DNA of 64,000 bases from Pontibacter ruber. Lineage in GTDB: Bacteria > Bacteroidota > Bacteroidia > Cytophagales > Hymenobacteraceae. Position numbers and translations under genes: made by a program. Of the stretch, positions 10,266 through 18,524 are shown in pieces (within the stretch, counting starts at the first letter, position 1; every line of letters begins with the position of its first letter). The stretch covers positions 124,001 through 188,000 of the forward strand of contig NZ_JALPRR010000002.1 in the NCBI RefSeq assembly GCF_023630205.1, read 5' to 3'. The notes beneath the pieces were generated by a model that did no database searches, was not told the DNA's origin, and was given only the letters and a program-made list of their open reading frames with translations.

Positions 10266-10578
10266 GCTTCTAGAGTATACTAAATATGGCTTTAAGCCCC
10301 GGTACTGCACAGGTACCGGGGCTTTTTTGTTTGGTAGTTACTAATAATTAAAGGAGGAGTGCAGGCAGGCGCTGAAATGGTGCAATTGGTTTTTTAGATA
10401 TTTCGGGTATAAGGTGTTGTGATGTGTAACAAGCTGAAATTCAATTATCCGGTATTTTTTATGTTTAAGTGCGATAGAAAAGACATTATGGCATGGGAAA
10501 ATTATATATATGGAATGCTTAATATTTAAAGTTTGATTTAGTATGTTTACCACATCAAATTCAACCAATCTACATTTT
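10266..10578. other. Intergenic region with tex terminator
   Basis: 313 bases. The first part holds the tex terminator; the rest is AT-rich and presumably carries the promoter of the following beta-barrel gene. No confident promoter match was found. Confidence 0.4.
10294..10329 (+). terminator. Terminator of tex
   Basis: Perfect 12-bp inverted repeat (10294-10305 with 10313-10324), 7-base loop, arm core GCCCCGGTAC, then a T run. Confidence 0.9.
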
Positions 10579-11148
10579 ATGAAAAAATTATTACTATTAT
10601 TTACAGTTATGTTGGCTTCTGCCGGGGCAGCTATGGCTCAGGGAGCAGCTCAGGATTCAACTCAAAATACAGTACAGGAGCAGAGCAAGATCAGGCTGAA
10701 TGCTGGACTTATCTTCGGTTCTAAATCGGGTATGGACGACGACGGATCTGAAAAAGGCGGAATCGGTCTTAACGTTGGCGGAGAATATTTCTTTACAGAT
10801 AAAATTGCAGCGGCTCCGAGCTTTGATTATTTCTTTAAATCAAGTGTAGAAAAAACATGGGTAAGAGTAAGCTCCCTGAACCTGGATGGCAGGTATTACT
10901 TTGCTGAAAATGGAGGAGCAAACTTTTATGGTATAGCCGGTATTTCGGTAGCTTTTGCAAAAGTTGGATACGATTACGGCGATTACGGCAAAGGCTCCGC
11001 CTCAGACAGTGAAACAGGCCTGAACATTGGTGCAGGTTTGGTTTATCCGCTGGAAAGCTTTGATTTCAACGCTCAGGTTAAGTACAATACGCCACTGGAA
11101 CAGTTTGTTTTACAGGCAGGCGTATCTTTCCCGTTGAACCTTAAATAA
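10579..11148 (+). CDS. Outer-membrane beta-barrel protein
   Basis: Exported protein of 189 residues. Signal peptide MKKLLLLFTVMLASAGAAMA followed by a mature region of alternating aromatic/hydrophobic beta strands, ending in a strand with terminal hydrophobics (FPLNLK), typical of small OmpA/OmpW-like barrels of Bacteroidota. The ATG at 10579 is chosen because an in-frame upstream ATG at 10543 would bury the signal peptide. No enzymatic motif. Single gene with its own terminator; another barrel gene follows in the same direction, but with low identity to this one. Confidence 0.8.
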   Translation: MKKLLLLFTVMLASAGAAMAQGAAQDSTQNTVQEQSKIRLNAGLIFGSKSGMDDDGSEKGGIGLNVGGEYFFTDKIAAAPSFDYFFKSSVEKTWVRVSSLNLDGRYYFAENGGANFYGIAGISVAFAKVGYDYGDYGKGSASDSETGLNIGAGLVYPLESFDFNAQVKYNTPLEQFVLQAGVSFPLNLK

Positions 11149-11188
11149 GACACTCGCTGTAGTGCTACAGCTAAAAGTGTAAAGTATA

Positions 11189-11226
11189 AAAAGCCCCTGC
11201 TATACATTAGCAGGGGCTTTTTCTTT
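11189..11226 (+). terminator. Terminator after beta-barrel gene
   Basis: 13-bp perfect stem (11189-11201 with 11209-11221), loop ATACATT, T-rich tail. The AAGTATA heptamer sits directly at its left foot (11183). Confidence 0.9.
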
Positions 11227-11348
11227 TCATTTAAATTAAAATCTGCCAAAGCCTCAAGTATAGCTATACTTTTGGTAATATAGACTTTATTCTATGTTCT
11301 GATTCTTTTTCAGATATTTGCCCCATCAATCACTTATCAAACCTTTTT

Positions 11349-11990
11349 ATGAAAATCAAAATTTTACTATCCCTGCTGTTTGTAGTTGCTTTCGGGTATA
11401 CTTCCTCGGCTCAGTCTGTTTCTGTTGGTCCTCGAGTAGGCGCAACGTTTGCAAAGATCAGTGTATCGGATGATGAAAACGGTATATCAAACGATGATAT
11501 CAAGTATAACCCAGGCATACAGTTTGGTGCTGTGGCAAATTTCATGATCAACGACATGTTGTCTATTCAGCCTGAACTTCTTTACATTCAGAAAGGCTAC
11601 AAGATCGGCGAAGACGAAGCTTACCTGAAAGGCAGAGCAAACTACATCGAGCTCCCTATACTGGCTAAAGTAGCTTTCGGAACAGAGCAGCTGCATGGTT
11701 TTGCAACTGGCGGTCCAACTGCCGGTTACTGGGCAAGCGGCAAAGCTTCTATGGAGTTTGATGGCACAAAAGCAAGTGAAGAGTATGAATTTGATGATGA
11801 GGATAACCGCTTTGAGCTTGGCGCCAGTTTTGGTGTAGGTATTGCCTACAAAGTTGGTCCTGGCGAGCTGAACCTGGACCTGCGCTACGGCCTTGGATTC
11901 ACGAATCTGTACGATACAGAAGGCGACGGAAGCAAAACAAGAAACAATGTGCTTGGCATTTCGCTGGCTTACCTGTTCGGCGCTAAATAA
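11349..11990 (+). CDS. PorT-family outer-membrane beta-barrel protein
   Basis: Protein of 213 residues with signal peptide MKIKILLSLLFVVAFGYTSSA. The mature part has the pattern of the outer-membrane beta-barrel domain found in PorT-like proteins: VGPRVGATFAKI near the start, PELLYIQKGY, YIELPILAKVAFG, and a closing LGISLAYLFGAK strand. ATG at 11349. Found in many copies per Bacteroidota genome; the precise role is unknown. A second, clearer member lies at 32903. It ends in an unusually long perfect terminator hairpin. Confidence 0.85.
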   Translation: MKIKILLSLLFVVAFGYTSSAQSVSVGPRVGATFAKISVSDDENGISNDDIKYNPGIQFGAVANFMINDMLSIQPELLYIQKGYKIGEDEAYLKGRANYIELPILAKVAFGTEQLHGFATGGPTAGYWASGKASMEFDGTKASEEYEFDDEDNRFELGASFGVGIAYKVGPGELNLDLRYGLGFTNLYDTEGDGSKTRNNVLGISLAYLFGAK

Positions 11991-11996
11991 GCTTTT

Positions 11997-12059
11997 AGCA
12001 AGTATAAAAAGGAAGCGGCTCCTGCTAATAGCAGGAGCCGCTTCCTTTTTATACTTGCT
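11997..12059. terminator. Very long perfect terminator hairpin
   Basis: 30-bp perfect stem (11997-12026 with 12030-12059) and a 3-base loop. Both feet carry the AAGTATAAAAAG motif, so the heptamer appears once in each orientation. It terminates the PorT-like gene. Confidence 0.88.
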
Positions 12060-12135
12060 TGTACTCAACTAATCAGTATTTTACAGTAACTATACCAACT
12101 GTTTAAAACGTATCCTTAGAAAAACTATAAAAGCT

Positions 12136-12885
12136 ATGGATACATACAATCCCAATCTTTCAAGAGCGCTGCACACGGAACATATCTCGCCGCCGGCAAC
12201 AGGTTCTAGCCACATCAACGTGAGCACACCAGAGCGAATCGTATCGACAATAGGCGGTGCTGCCTTGTCTGTGCTCGGGCTCAAAAAGCCGGGTGCGCTT
12301 GGTATGGCAATGGCCACGGCAGGAGGCATATTGCTGTTCAGAGGAGCAACCGGCTATTGCCCGATGAACCAGTTGATGGGCCGTGACACCGCCGACGGGC
12401 ACGACATCTCGATGGAGGTCGTGAAGACTATAACCGTGATGAGGCCACGCCACGAAGTATACCAGTTCTGGCGCCTGCTCGAAAACCTGCCGAAGTTTAT
12501 GGAGCATCTGGAAGATGTGCGCCAGCTGGGGCCGCAACGTTCGCATTGGATCGCCAAAGTACCCGGAGGTTTGGGCAAAATAGAATGGGACGCAGACATA
12601 ATCCAGGAAAAGGAAAATGAACTGCTTGCCTGGAGATCATTGCCCGAATCTGACATAGACAATGCCGGTGAGGTACGTTTCTCGGACGCGCCGGAGGGGC
12701 ATGGCACCATTATACAGGCTGTGATTTCGTATAGTCCGCCGGCAGGCTCGGTAGGGGGGCTGGCTGCCAAATTGCTGAACCCGATGTTCAAAACAATGGT
12801 GGAGCGGGATCTTAGGTACTTTAAACGCTACATGGAAACCGGCGAGGCGCATCCAAAGCACAAGCAACCGCTAGGCAGCGCCTAA
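12136..12885 (+). CDS. DUF2892-SRPBCC fusion protein
   Basis: Protein of 249 residues. Residues 35-80 form a two-helix DUF2892 (YgaP-like inner-membrane) unit, with glycine-rich GLKKPGALGMAMATAGG and the family-type end GATGYCPMNQLMG. Residues 95-235 are an SRPBCC / polyketide cyclase fold (EVYQFWRLLENLPKFMEHLE, then WDADIIQEKENELLAWRSL), a ligand-binding cup for hydrophobic molecules. The arrangement suggests a membrane-tethered lipid- or stress-related binding protein; the ligand is unknown. ATG at 12136. Homologous arrangements are known in soil bacteria, so the fusion itself is not an assembly error. Transcribed alone with its own terminator. Confidence 0.82.
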   Translation: MDTYNPNLSRALHTEHISPPATGSSHINVSTPERIVSTIGGAALSVLGLKKPGALGMAMATAGGILLFRGATGYCPMNQLMGRDTADGHDISMEVVKTITVMRPRHEVYQFWRLLENLPKFMEHLEDVRQLGPQRSHWIAKVPGGLGKIEWDADIIQEKENELLAWRSLPESDIDNAGEVRFSDAPEGHGTIIQAVISYSPPAGSVGGLAAKLLNPMFKTMVERDLRYFKRYMETGEAHPKHKQPLGSA

Positions 12886-12927
12886 TCAGAGTATAGCTCT
12901 ACCTGAAAAGGAGCCATTTACAAGTAT

Positions 12928-12965
12928 AAAGCCAGGTATAGCCGAACTATACCTGGCTTTTTTAT
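12928..12965 (+). terminator. Terminator after SRPBCC gene
   Basis: 14-bp perfect stem (12928-12941 with 12947-12960), loop CCGAA, T run. AAGTATA overlaps its left foot (12923). Confidence 0.9.
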
Positions 12966-13073
12966 GGTTAGAGTATACAGGGTGACGAGCAATCTGGCTA
13001 TACTTGCCGGATGTAACGCAGGAGCATAGCTGGTGCGTTTTTTGCTTGTAAAAGAGGAAAAAGAAGAAATAAA

Positions 13074-13676
13074 ATGAAAGATATAATTGCTTATGGTTTG
13101 CTGCTGTTGCTGGTACTGGCAACTTTTTCGTGCAAACAGGCGCAGGATATAAAAGCATTTACAGAGGCAAAGTATAGCCTGCAGGGTGTTTCGGATGTGA
13201 AGGTAAACGACATTGACGTGGAAGAACGATTGCAGGCGCAGCAAGGCCTGTCTTTTGGTGAGCGCGACAGCCTGTTGGCTGCCGTTACCAGTAACTCGTT
13301 GCAGGTAAGCTCTACGCTTGCCCTGCACGTAGAGCTGCAGGACTCTGTTGAAGACAGAAGCCTGACCGTAACCAAGCTGGAATGGCTGTTGCTGGTAGAT
13401 GAGGAAGAGGCCCTGACCGGTACTATAAACGAAACCATTGTACTACAGGAAGGGCTCAACACAATCCCGATCAAAACACCGGTTGGGATTGCCGTATCAG
13501 AAAACCAGCAAAACTACGCCGGACTTAACCGCCTGATCAGCCTGGTAAGTAAAAAGAGCGATATCCGGCAGCACATCACCCTCAAAATAAAACCAACCAT
13601 ACAAACACCTGTAGGAGCTATTGAATCGCCCCGGTTTATTACCGTTTCTAAGCCGGCTGCACTGGCAAGTTTGTAA
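13074..13676 (+). CDS. LEA type 2-like lipoprotein (paralogue 1)
   Basis: Exported lipoprotein of 200 residues; signal ends at LATFSC so Cys22 is the likely acylation site. The body looks like a single late-embryogenesis-abundant type 2 (WHy) beta-sandwich: LALHVELQDSVEDRSLTVTKLEW, then an LxGxxNExIxLxEGLNTIPIKTPV stretch, and a closing LKIKPTIQTPVGAIESPRFI. It is clearly paralogous to the gene at 17506: both share SCK...D(I/L)xAFxxAKYSLxG after the signal and the KPTIQT ending. Function unknown; LEA-2 domains in bacteria are linked with stress and lipid binding. ATG at 13074 is preceded by a purine-rich stretch. The domain name is an inference from pattern. Confidence 0.72.
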   Translation: MKDIIAYGLLLLLVLATFSCKQAQDIKAFTEAKYSLQGVSDVKVNDIDVEERLQAQQGLSFGERDSLLAAVTSNSLQVSSTLALHVELQDSVEDRSLTVTKLEWLLLVDEEEALTGTINETIVLQEGLNTIPIKTPVGIAVSENQQNYAGLNRLISLVSKKSDIRQHITLKIKPTIQTPVGAIESPRFITVSKPAALASL

Positions 13677-13693
13677 GGTCTGAAAAGTAAAAA

Positions 13694-13736
13694 CCACTGC
13701 CGCAACAAGTAGAGCCTGTTGCGGCAGTGGATTTTT
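13694..13736. terminator. Bidirectional terminator
   Basis: 14-bp perfect stem (13694-13707 with 13717-13730), A-rich on the left and T run on the right, between convergent genes (LEA-like on plus, FAD protein on minus). Confidence 0.9.
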
Positions 13737-13761
13737 TATGTCCTGCTTTGTCAAATTCACA

Positions 13762-15198
13762 TCAGGCGACTTGTACCGCTCTTTGGCTGGAGAAACTTTC
13801 CTGCACCAACTCCTGGGCCAGATTCTTTGCCTGTTGTCTGATTTCGCGGAGGGCAGTAGATTCGTACAGCATACTTTTGCGGGGTGGGCCCAATGTATAC
13901 AAATTACTGATCGGTTGCCCGCTTTTGCGCAGCAACGTGCCATTGGCTGCTGTCATCAGGCCCAGGTAGAGCGGGTCTGGGGTGATCAGTTCATCCTGCA
14001 GGAGCTGCTGTACCAGCGGGTGGCTTACCTTCCGGAAGTCGGAGGTGGGGCCGGTACAGTTTATAACACGGGCTACTTCCAACGCTTCAACTTGCCGGGT
14101 TCCTCTTGGCCGAAAGTATACTTTGGCGCCTGTGGCCGTAGTTGCTGCATCAACCAGGTCAGCAGCTATGATCTTTAATTGCCCCTTGTCCTGCAGCTGC
14201 TGTAGCAGCTCTGCGGAGCGGGGCGGCATGCGGTGCCGGTGCGTTTCCCAGTAGGGCCGCAGGTGCCGCAGAAAGCGTTTCTTTTCTGAGAGAGGTAGCG
14301 CCTGCCAGATGGCAGGAATATGCTCGCGCAAGCCATCGAGCACGCTCCTCCAGCTATACCCCAGTACCTCCGCTTCCCGTATCTCCTGCCGCACAAACCG
14401 GAACAGGTCAAGTATGCTTAGGTGCGGATGTAGCGGCAAAGCCGGAAGCTGGTAGGGCCTGGTTTGTGTATCGAAAACCTGTGGCAGCATGCCGTGGCGG
14501 GACAGCACGTATACTTTACCCCGGTGGCCCATCTTGTCCAGCGTGCCTACCAGGTCGATCATGGTCAGGCTGGAGCCAATAAGCAGCACGGGAGCTTCTT
14601 TGGGTAGATCGGCCAAAGCCTCTTCAGACCAGGGCAGGGCAGCATATGCTTTGCTCTGGTAAAACGGCATGTTAGGTATGGGTACATCAGACGGGGCAAA
14701 GTTGCCCAGGGCCAGTACTACGTGATCGCTTTCTATACTCCTGCCATCGGCAAGGGTAACGAGTAATTTCTCTTGTGTTGTAATTTCCCGTTCTACAGCT
14801 ATTGCTTCAGCCTGCAGTATGCTGAACTCTATCCCCTTTGCTGCACTTTGCCTGCCTTCCTGCAGGCGGGCATGCAGGTAATCGCCGAAAATGTAGCGCG
14901 GAATAAAATCGTTTTCTGAAACCGGTATACTTAATTGGGGTGTATAACGCTGCTGGTGCTGCTGCAGCCAGTCAACAAAATCCAAAGGCTTGTCGGGAAA
15001 CAGGCTCATTGCCTTTGCAGGAACGTTAAGCGGCTGATAGGCTAGCTGGCTTGAGTAAGCCACTCCCCGAAAACACTGCTTTTCTACTTGCTCAAGGAGG
15101 TAAATTGTCATGGGGCTTTTGGCCTTCAGCAGCAACTGGATGGCAGTTAAAGTTCCGCTCAGACCGCCGCCGATAATGGTGACTGTTTTCGAAGACAT
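13762..15198 (-). CDS. FAD/NAD(P)-binding oxidoreductase (YdhS-like)
   Basis: Cytoplasmic flavoprotein of 478 residues. The N-terminal Rossmann motif IIGGGLSGTLTA (residues 9-20) binds FAD; a second motif VVLALGNFAPSD near 165 and a third dinucleotide segment (APVLLIGSSLTMIDLVGTL near 205) complete the fold of the FAD-NAD(P)-binding family related to E. coli YdhS. No enzyme-specific motif shows the substrate. ATG at 15198. A bidirectional hairpin lies past its stop. The neighbouring genes are unrelated lipoproteins and a protease, so the context does not help with function. Confidence 0.85.
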   Translation of the reverse strand: MSSKTVTIIGGGLSGTLTAIQLLLKAKSPMTIYLLEQVEKQCFRGVAYSSQLAYQPLNVPAKAMSLFPDKPLDFVDWLQQHQQRYTPQLSIPVSENDFIPRYIFGDYLHARLQEGRQSAAKGIEFSILQAEAIAVEREITTQEKLLVTLADGRSIESDHVVLALGNFAPSDVPIPNMPFYQSKAYAALPWSEEALADLPKEAPVLLIGSSLTMIDLVGTLDKMGHRGKVYVLSRHGMLPQVFDTQTRPYQLPALPLHPHLSILDLFRFVRQEIREAEVLGYSWRSVLDGLREHIPAIWQALPLSEKKRFLRHLRPYWETHRHRMPPRSAELLQQLQDKGQLKIIAADLVDAATTATGAKVYFRPRGTRQVEALEVARVINCTGPTSDFRKVSHPLVQQLLQDELITPDPLYLGLMTAANGTLLRKSGQPISNLYTLGPPRKSMLYESTALREIRQQAKNLAQELVQESFSSQRAVQVA

Positions 15199-15758
15199 AG
15201 ATACAGCAGGCTTGATTAGATGTTATTACAAGTTCAAAACAGACAAGCTTATGCTAAGCGCCTGTAACTGGAGCAGTGTTGTAGTGGTAACTACCTGCTA
15301 GCTATGTAGATGAGCAATAACGGGAATTACGTCCGGCCGGCAAATAGGTTTTTACCTGAACCTAAATTATTCTTCTTTTCTGTATCGATTTGTGCCGTGA
15401 CCTAACAGTACTGCTCTGGATAAAAGCTGTCCATAAAACCCTGTCTATACTTGCTCCAAGGCTATACAGCCTCGGGTGGATAGCACCTCTCTGAAGTTGA
15501 AGTGCAGGTAAAGCAGCACAAACATACTGAGTCTACTGCGTGATCTTTTGCAGCAGGATGAAAACAGTGATTTGGGAGCGGGAAAGGCAGAATGTTAAAC
15601 TATAGTTAAAGTAGCCTGCATCGTGGCATAATGCTAAAATAAGTATGTTGTTGCGCCGTTGAAGAAATAGGCGCGGTGCCTGTGTTTTTGGCAAAATACT
15701 TGCTTCTGTATACGCAGCAGGTCAAACTTTCCTGTTACCACTTAAGCAACTACGAAGT
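15199..15758. other. Gene-free region between divergent genes
   Basis: 560 bases between the FAD oxidoreductase (minus) and the M48-like protease (plus). It must contain both promoters. No hairpin, tRNA or RNA motif was recognised. Confidence 0.4.
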
Positions 15759-16646
15759 ATGAAAATAAACGCAAAGTACTCTTTTTATCTCCTGTTGTGG
15801 GCTATTGTGGCATTGCCAGTAGTCAGCCAGGCGGCTGCACCTGCGTCGGCCACTGCCACTGCACCAGCCGGTGCCCGCGACATCATCACCGAGATTATCG
15901 ATGTAGTGGGGCTGAAGCCACGTTTTGAGATACGTTCGGCCAACATCGAGAATGCCGCAGCTGTTATTTACAACGGCAAGCGCTACATCCTCTACAACGA
16001 ACGTTTTCTGGACGCGATCAACAATGCCGTGCACACCGACTGGGCCGGCGTAAGTATACTTGCCCATGAAATCGGCCATCACCTGAACGGCCATACATTG
16101 TCCCGCTCCGGCAGCAACCATGCCGATGAACTGGAGGCAGATGAGTTCTCAGGTTTTGTGCTGCGCAAGATGGGGGCAAGCCTTGATGAAGCGCAGGCAG
16201 CGATCAACCTGTTGTCGGAGGAGGAGCATACCCCAACGCACCCGGGCAGAAGCTACCGCCTGGCTGCCATCAGCAAAGGTTGGGGTAATGCCGACGAGCA
16301 GCTACTGGCCAGCAACAACAACGCACGGCCCGTGCAACCGGTAACCCGCACCGAGGCGCCGGCAAAAGCACAGCCAGCCACCCGGGCTGCTGCTACCCTC
16401 GACAGCCGCAATGTGTTGCGCAAAGTTACCTTTGCGGCAGCGCCGGATGAGGAGTTTTACCTGACACGAAGCATGCAGCTGGTACACCTTACCGAAGCAG
16501 GACCGAAGGTGATCGGCAAACTGGCCCGTACCAATAGCCGGCAGTATCCGTTTTACTTCGAAAGCAATTACATACAGCCGCTCTTTGTAACAGAAGAAGG
16601 CGTTGTGGTAAACAGGAGAGGGCAGGAGGTAGGATATTTCAGTTAA
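15759..16646 (+). CDS. Exported M48-like zinc metalloprotease
   Basis: Protein of 295 residues with a signal peptide (to about residue 25, ..VVSQAAA). Residues 95-135 carry the gluzincin signature: HEIGHH with His103, Glu104, His107, and downstream ELEADEFSG supplying the Glu ligand and Asp, as in M48 peptidases (HEXXH + EXXXD). The remainder has an Ala/Pro/Thr-rich linker (about 190-215) and a beta-rich C-terminal domain ending in GYFS. It lacks the transmembrane helices of HtpX, so it is soluble in the periplasm or exported. ATG at 15759. Monocistronic as far as seen. Substrate unknown. Confidence 0.78.
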   Translation: MKINAKYSFYLLLWAIVALPVVSQAAAPASATATAPAGARDIITEIIDVVGLKPRFEIRSANIENAAAVIYNGKRYILYNERFLDAINNAVHTDWAGVSILAHEIGHHLNGHTLSRSGSNHADELEADEFSGFVLRKMGASLDEAQAAINLLSEEEHTPTHPGRSYRLAAISKGWGNADEQLLASNNNARPVQPVTRTEAPAKAQPATRAAATLDSRNVLRKVTFAAAPDEEFYLTRSMQLVHLTEAGPKVIGKLARTNSRQYPFYFESNYIQPLFVTEEGVVVNRRGQEVGYFS

Positions 16647-16762
16647 GCCGGACTTATTTTTGGTAACACGGCGATATTATTGAGTGAACAGCCGGAAAGC
16701 GTTTAGGTAGGCAAAAAGGGATTGGGTAATTTGCAGGCCTATCTACTTATTTACCTACAACT

Positions 16763-17485
16763 ATGAAATTGATTAAACCCATCTTAAAAGGCTGCAGCCT
16801 GCTGCTGGCTGCAGCCCTCATTTTTTCCTGCGACGATGACGACCTCTGTATACGGGGCGAGGGGGATGTGGAAACACGCGTCGTGAACCTTGATTCTTTT
16901 GAAGGCGTTAAGGTAAACGGCGACAGCAAAGTATACGTCCGGAAAGGAGCCCAGCAGTTGGTGGAAGTAAAAGGTCAGCCAAACGTGCTCGACGAGCTGG
17001 AAACAGAAGTAAGCAACGGCATCTGGCAGCTTGAAATCGATCGCTGCCTGCGAAGCCACAAGACGGTGGAAGTATTTATTACCGTACCTGAGTTCAGGCA
17101 TGCTGAGATAAATGGAGACGGCAGTATTGAGCTGGAAGAAAACTTTGAGGCTGCAGAATTTCAGGCGCTGTTGAATGGCTCCGGAAGTATAAAAGCGCTT
17201 ACTGTGGCAGATAAAGTGATCAGCCGCGTGAACGGATCCGGTTACATTGATTTGGGTGGAGAAGCCCTGCAGCATGATGCTTTTATTTCGGGCTCCGGCA
17301 ACATCCGGGCGTTTGATCTGCCTACCAAAACGACTACGGTGCAGATCTCTGCCTCCGGCAATGCCGAAGTAACAGTCTCTGAAACACTGGACGTAAACAT
17401 CAGCGGAAGCGGTAATGTATACTACAAGGGAGATCCAACTATAACAACCCAAATATCCGGCTCCGGCAAAGTAATAAAACGCTAA
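16763..17485 (+). CDS. DUF2807 (head GIN domain) lipoprotein
   Basis: Lipoprotein of 240 residues (LIFSC, Cys23 acylated), with an acidic CDDDD just after it. The body is a right-handed beta-helix-like DUF2807 / head GIN fold: repeated turns such as VNGDSKVYV, INGDGSIEL, LNGSGSIKAL, VNGSGYIDL, ISGSGNIRAF, ISASGNAEV, ISGSGNVYY and ISGSGKVIK. Annotated widely as putative autotransporter adhesin head, though no autotransporter part is present; surface or periplasmic scaffold is likely. ATG at 16763. The stop is 20 bases from the next gene, so the two are probably one operon. Confidence 0.88.
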   Translation: MKLIKPILKGCSLLLAAALIFSCDDDDLCIRGEGDVETRVVNLDSFEGVKVNGDSKVYVRKGAQQLVEVKGQPNVLDELETEVSNGIWQLEIDRCLRSHKTVEVFITVPEFRHAEINGDGSIELEENFEAAEFQALLNGSGSIKALTVADKVISRVNGSGYIDLGGEALQHDAFISGSGNIRAFDLPTKTTTVQISASGNAEVTVSETLDVNISGSGNVYYKGDPTITTQISGSGKVIKR

Positions 17486-17505
17486 AGGCCAAAGTATAAG
17501 AAAGT

Positions 17506-18093
17506 ATGAAGTTGATAAAAAATATAAACTACCTGCTGGTATTCTGTGTGCTCGCACTGAGTATCAGCTGCAAAACACGAGATGACCTGCAGGCTTTTAA
17601 AGATGCTAAGTATAGCCTGGCAGGTATCGATCAGCTGCACCTTAACGGCGTAAGCCTGCTCGACAAGAAGCGCCCAGAGGACTTTAATTTTGCAGAGGCA
17701 GCCATGCTCTTTTCGGCAGTATCCGATAATAAACTGGCTGCCAATTCTACGCTCGGGCTGAATGTGGAGCTGGAAGATGGAAGCAAAGAGCGCAGCATGA
17801 CGGTTACCCAGCTCAAATGGCAGTTACTGCTGAATGGAAAACAAACCCTGAGCGGCCTGGTAAACGAGCCTGTGGAGCTGCGTAACGGTTTGAACACGCT
17901 CTCCATTAAAACGCCTGTGCTGCTGGCCGAGGAGAACGGAAGGCCGGACTTCAATAACCTACTGGGTTTGTTAGGGTTGCTGAACAATCAGGATAAATCC
18001 AAGCGTCCGGAAGTTGTACTTCAGATAAAACCAACCATTCAAACTTCGGTCGGACCTGTCGAATTTCCCTCATTTATAAATATTCGGCAGTAA
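17506..18093 (+). CDS. LEA type 2-like lipoprotein (paralogue 2)
   Basis: Exported lipoprotein of 195 residues; signal ends LALSISC. Same architecture as the gene at 13074: SCK..DDLQAFKDAKYSLAGI after the Cys, LGLNVELEDGSKERSMTVTQLKW in the middle, and the closing LQIKPTIQTSVGPVEFPSF. It follows the DUF2807 gene by 20 bases and is likely co-transcribed. The ATG lies in the context AAAGTATG. The two paralogues, separated by about 4 kb, look like an old duplication with large divergence. Function unknown; probably a periplasmic lipid- or stress-related binding protein. Confidence 0.72.
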   Translation: MKLIKNINYLLVFCVLALSISCKTRDDLQAFKDAKYSLAGIDQLHLNGVSLLDKKRPEDFNFAEAAMLFSAVSDNKLAANSTLGLNVELEDGSKERSMTVTQLKWQLLLNGKQTLSGLVNEPVELRNGLNTLSIKTPVLLAEENGRPDFNNLLGLLGLLNNQDKSKRPEVVLQIKPTIQTSVGPVEFPSFINIRQ

Positions 18094-18121
18094 AAGAGGA
18101 GTAAAAGACGAACTTGCGAAA

Positions 18122-18156
18122 AAGGCGGCAAACGGAAACGATTGCCGCCTTTTTTG
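18122..18156 (+). terminator. Terminator of the DUF2807-LEA operon
   Basis: 10-bp perfect stem (18122-18131 with 18142-18151), with a short inner CG-GAAA-CG hairpin, then a T run. Confidence 0.88.
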
Positions 18157-18250
18157 TGTTTTTCTCTTATCTGCAACTAAAACCAGAGAAGCTCCGTAGC
18201 GCGGGGCTTGCTATTTTAAATATCGTCTTTTAGCCAAAGAGATTAAAACA

Positions 18251-18463
18251 ATGAAGTACGAAGTAACCACCACAAAAGACTTACAACAGCCTACTCAATC
18301 TGTAAAATCTTTACCTCAGAACCGCTGGGTGATGAGTGGCAATGTAGTGGAGCTGAACCGAAAGATTGTTCAATCGGAAGAAGCTGACACAGTAACCAAA
18401 ACTACCTCATCTAACGAGCTGCCGCTGCGCCGTAAAAGCTGGATTCCGTGGCCTAAATTTTAA
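18251..18463 (+). CDS. Small hypothetical protein
   Basis: 70 residues, ATG at 18251, not recognised. Hydrophilic, no signal or membrane helix; ends in basic/aromatic LRRKSWIPWPKF. Lies between a terminator and the M28 peptidase gene, with 61 bases to the latter. Codon use resembles neighbours. Plausible real gene, not proven. Confidence 0.5.
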   Translation: MKYEVTTTKDLQQPTQSVKSLPQNRWVMSGNVVELNRKIVQSEEADTVTKTTSSNELPLRRKSWIPWPKF

Positions 18464-18524
18464 TTGGCAGAAGCTATAGTTTGTGACAATATCCGGTGCT
18501 AACTTGGGTGTTTAAACACTTGCT

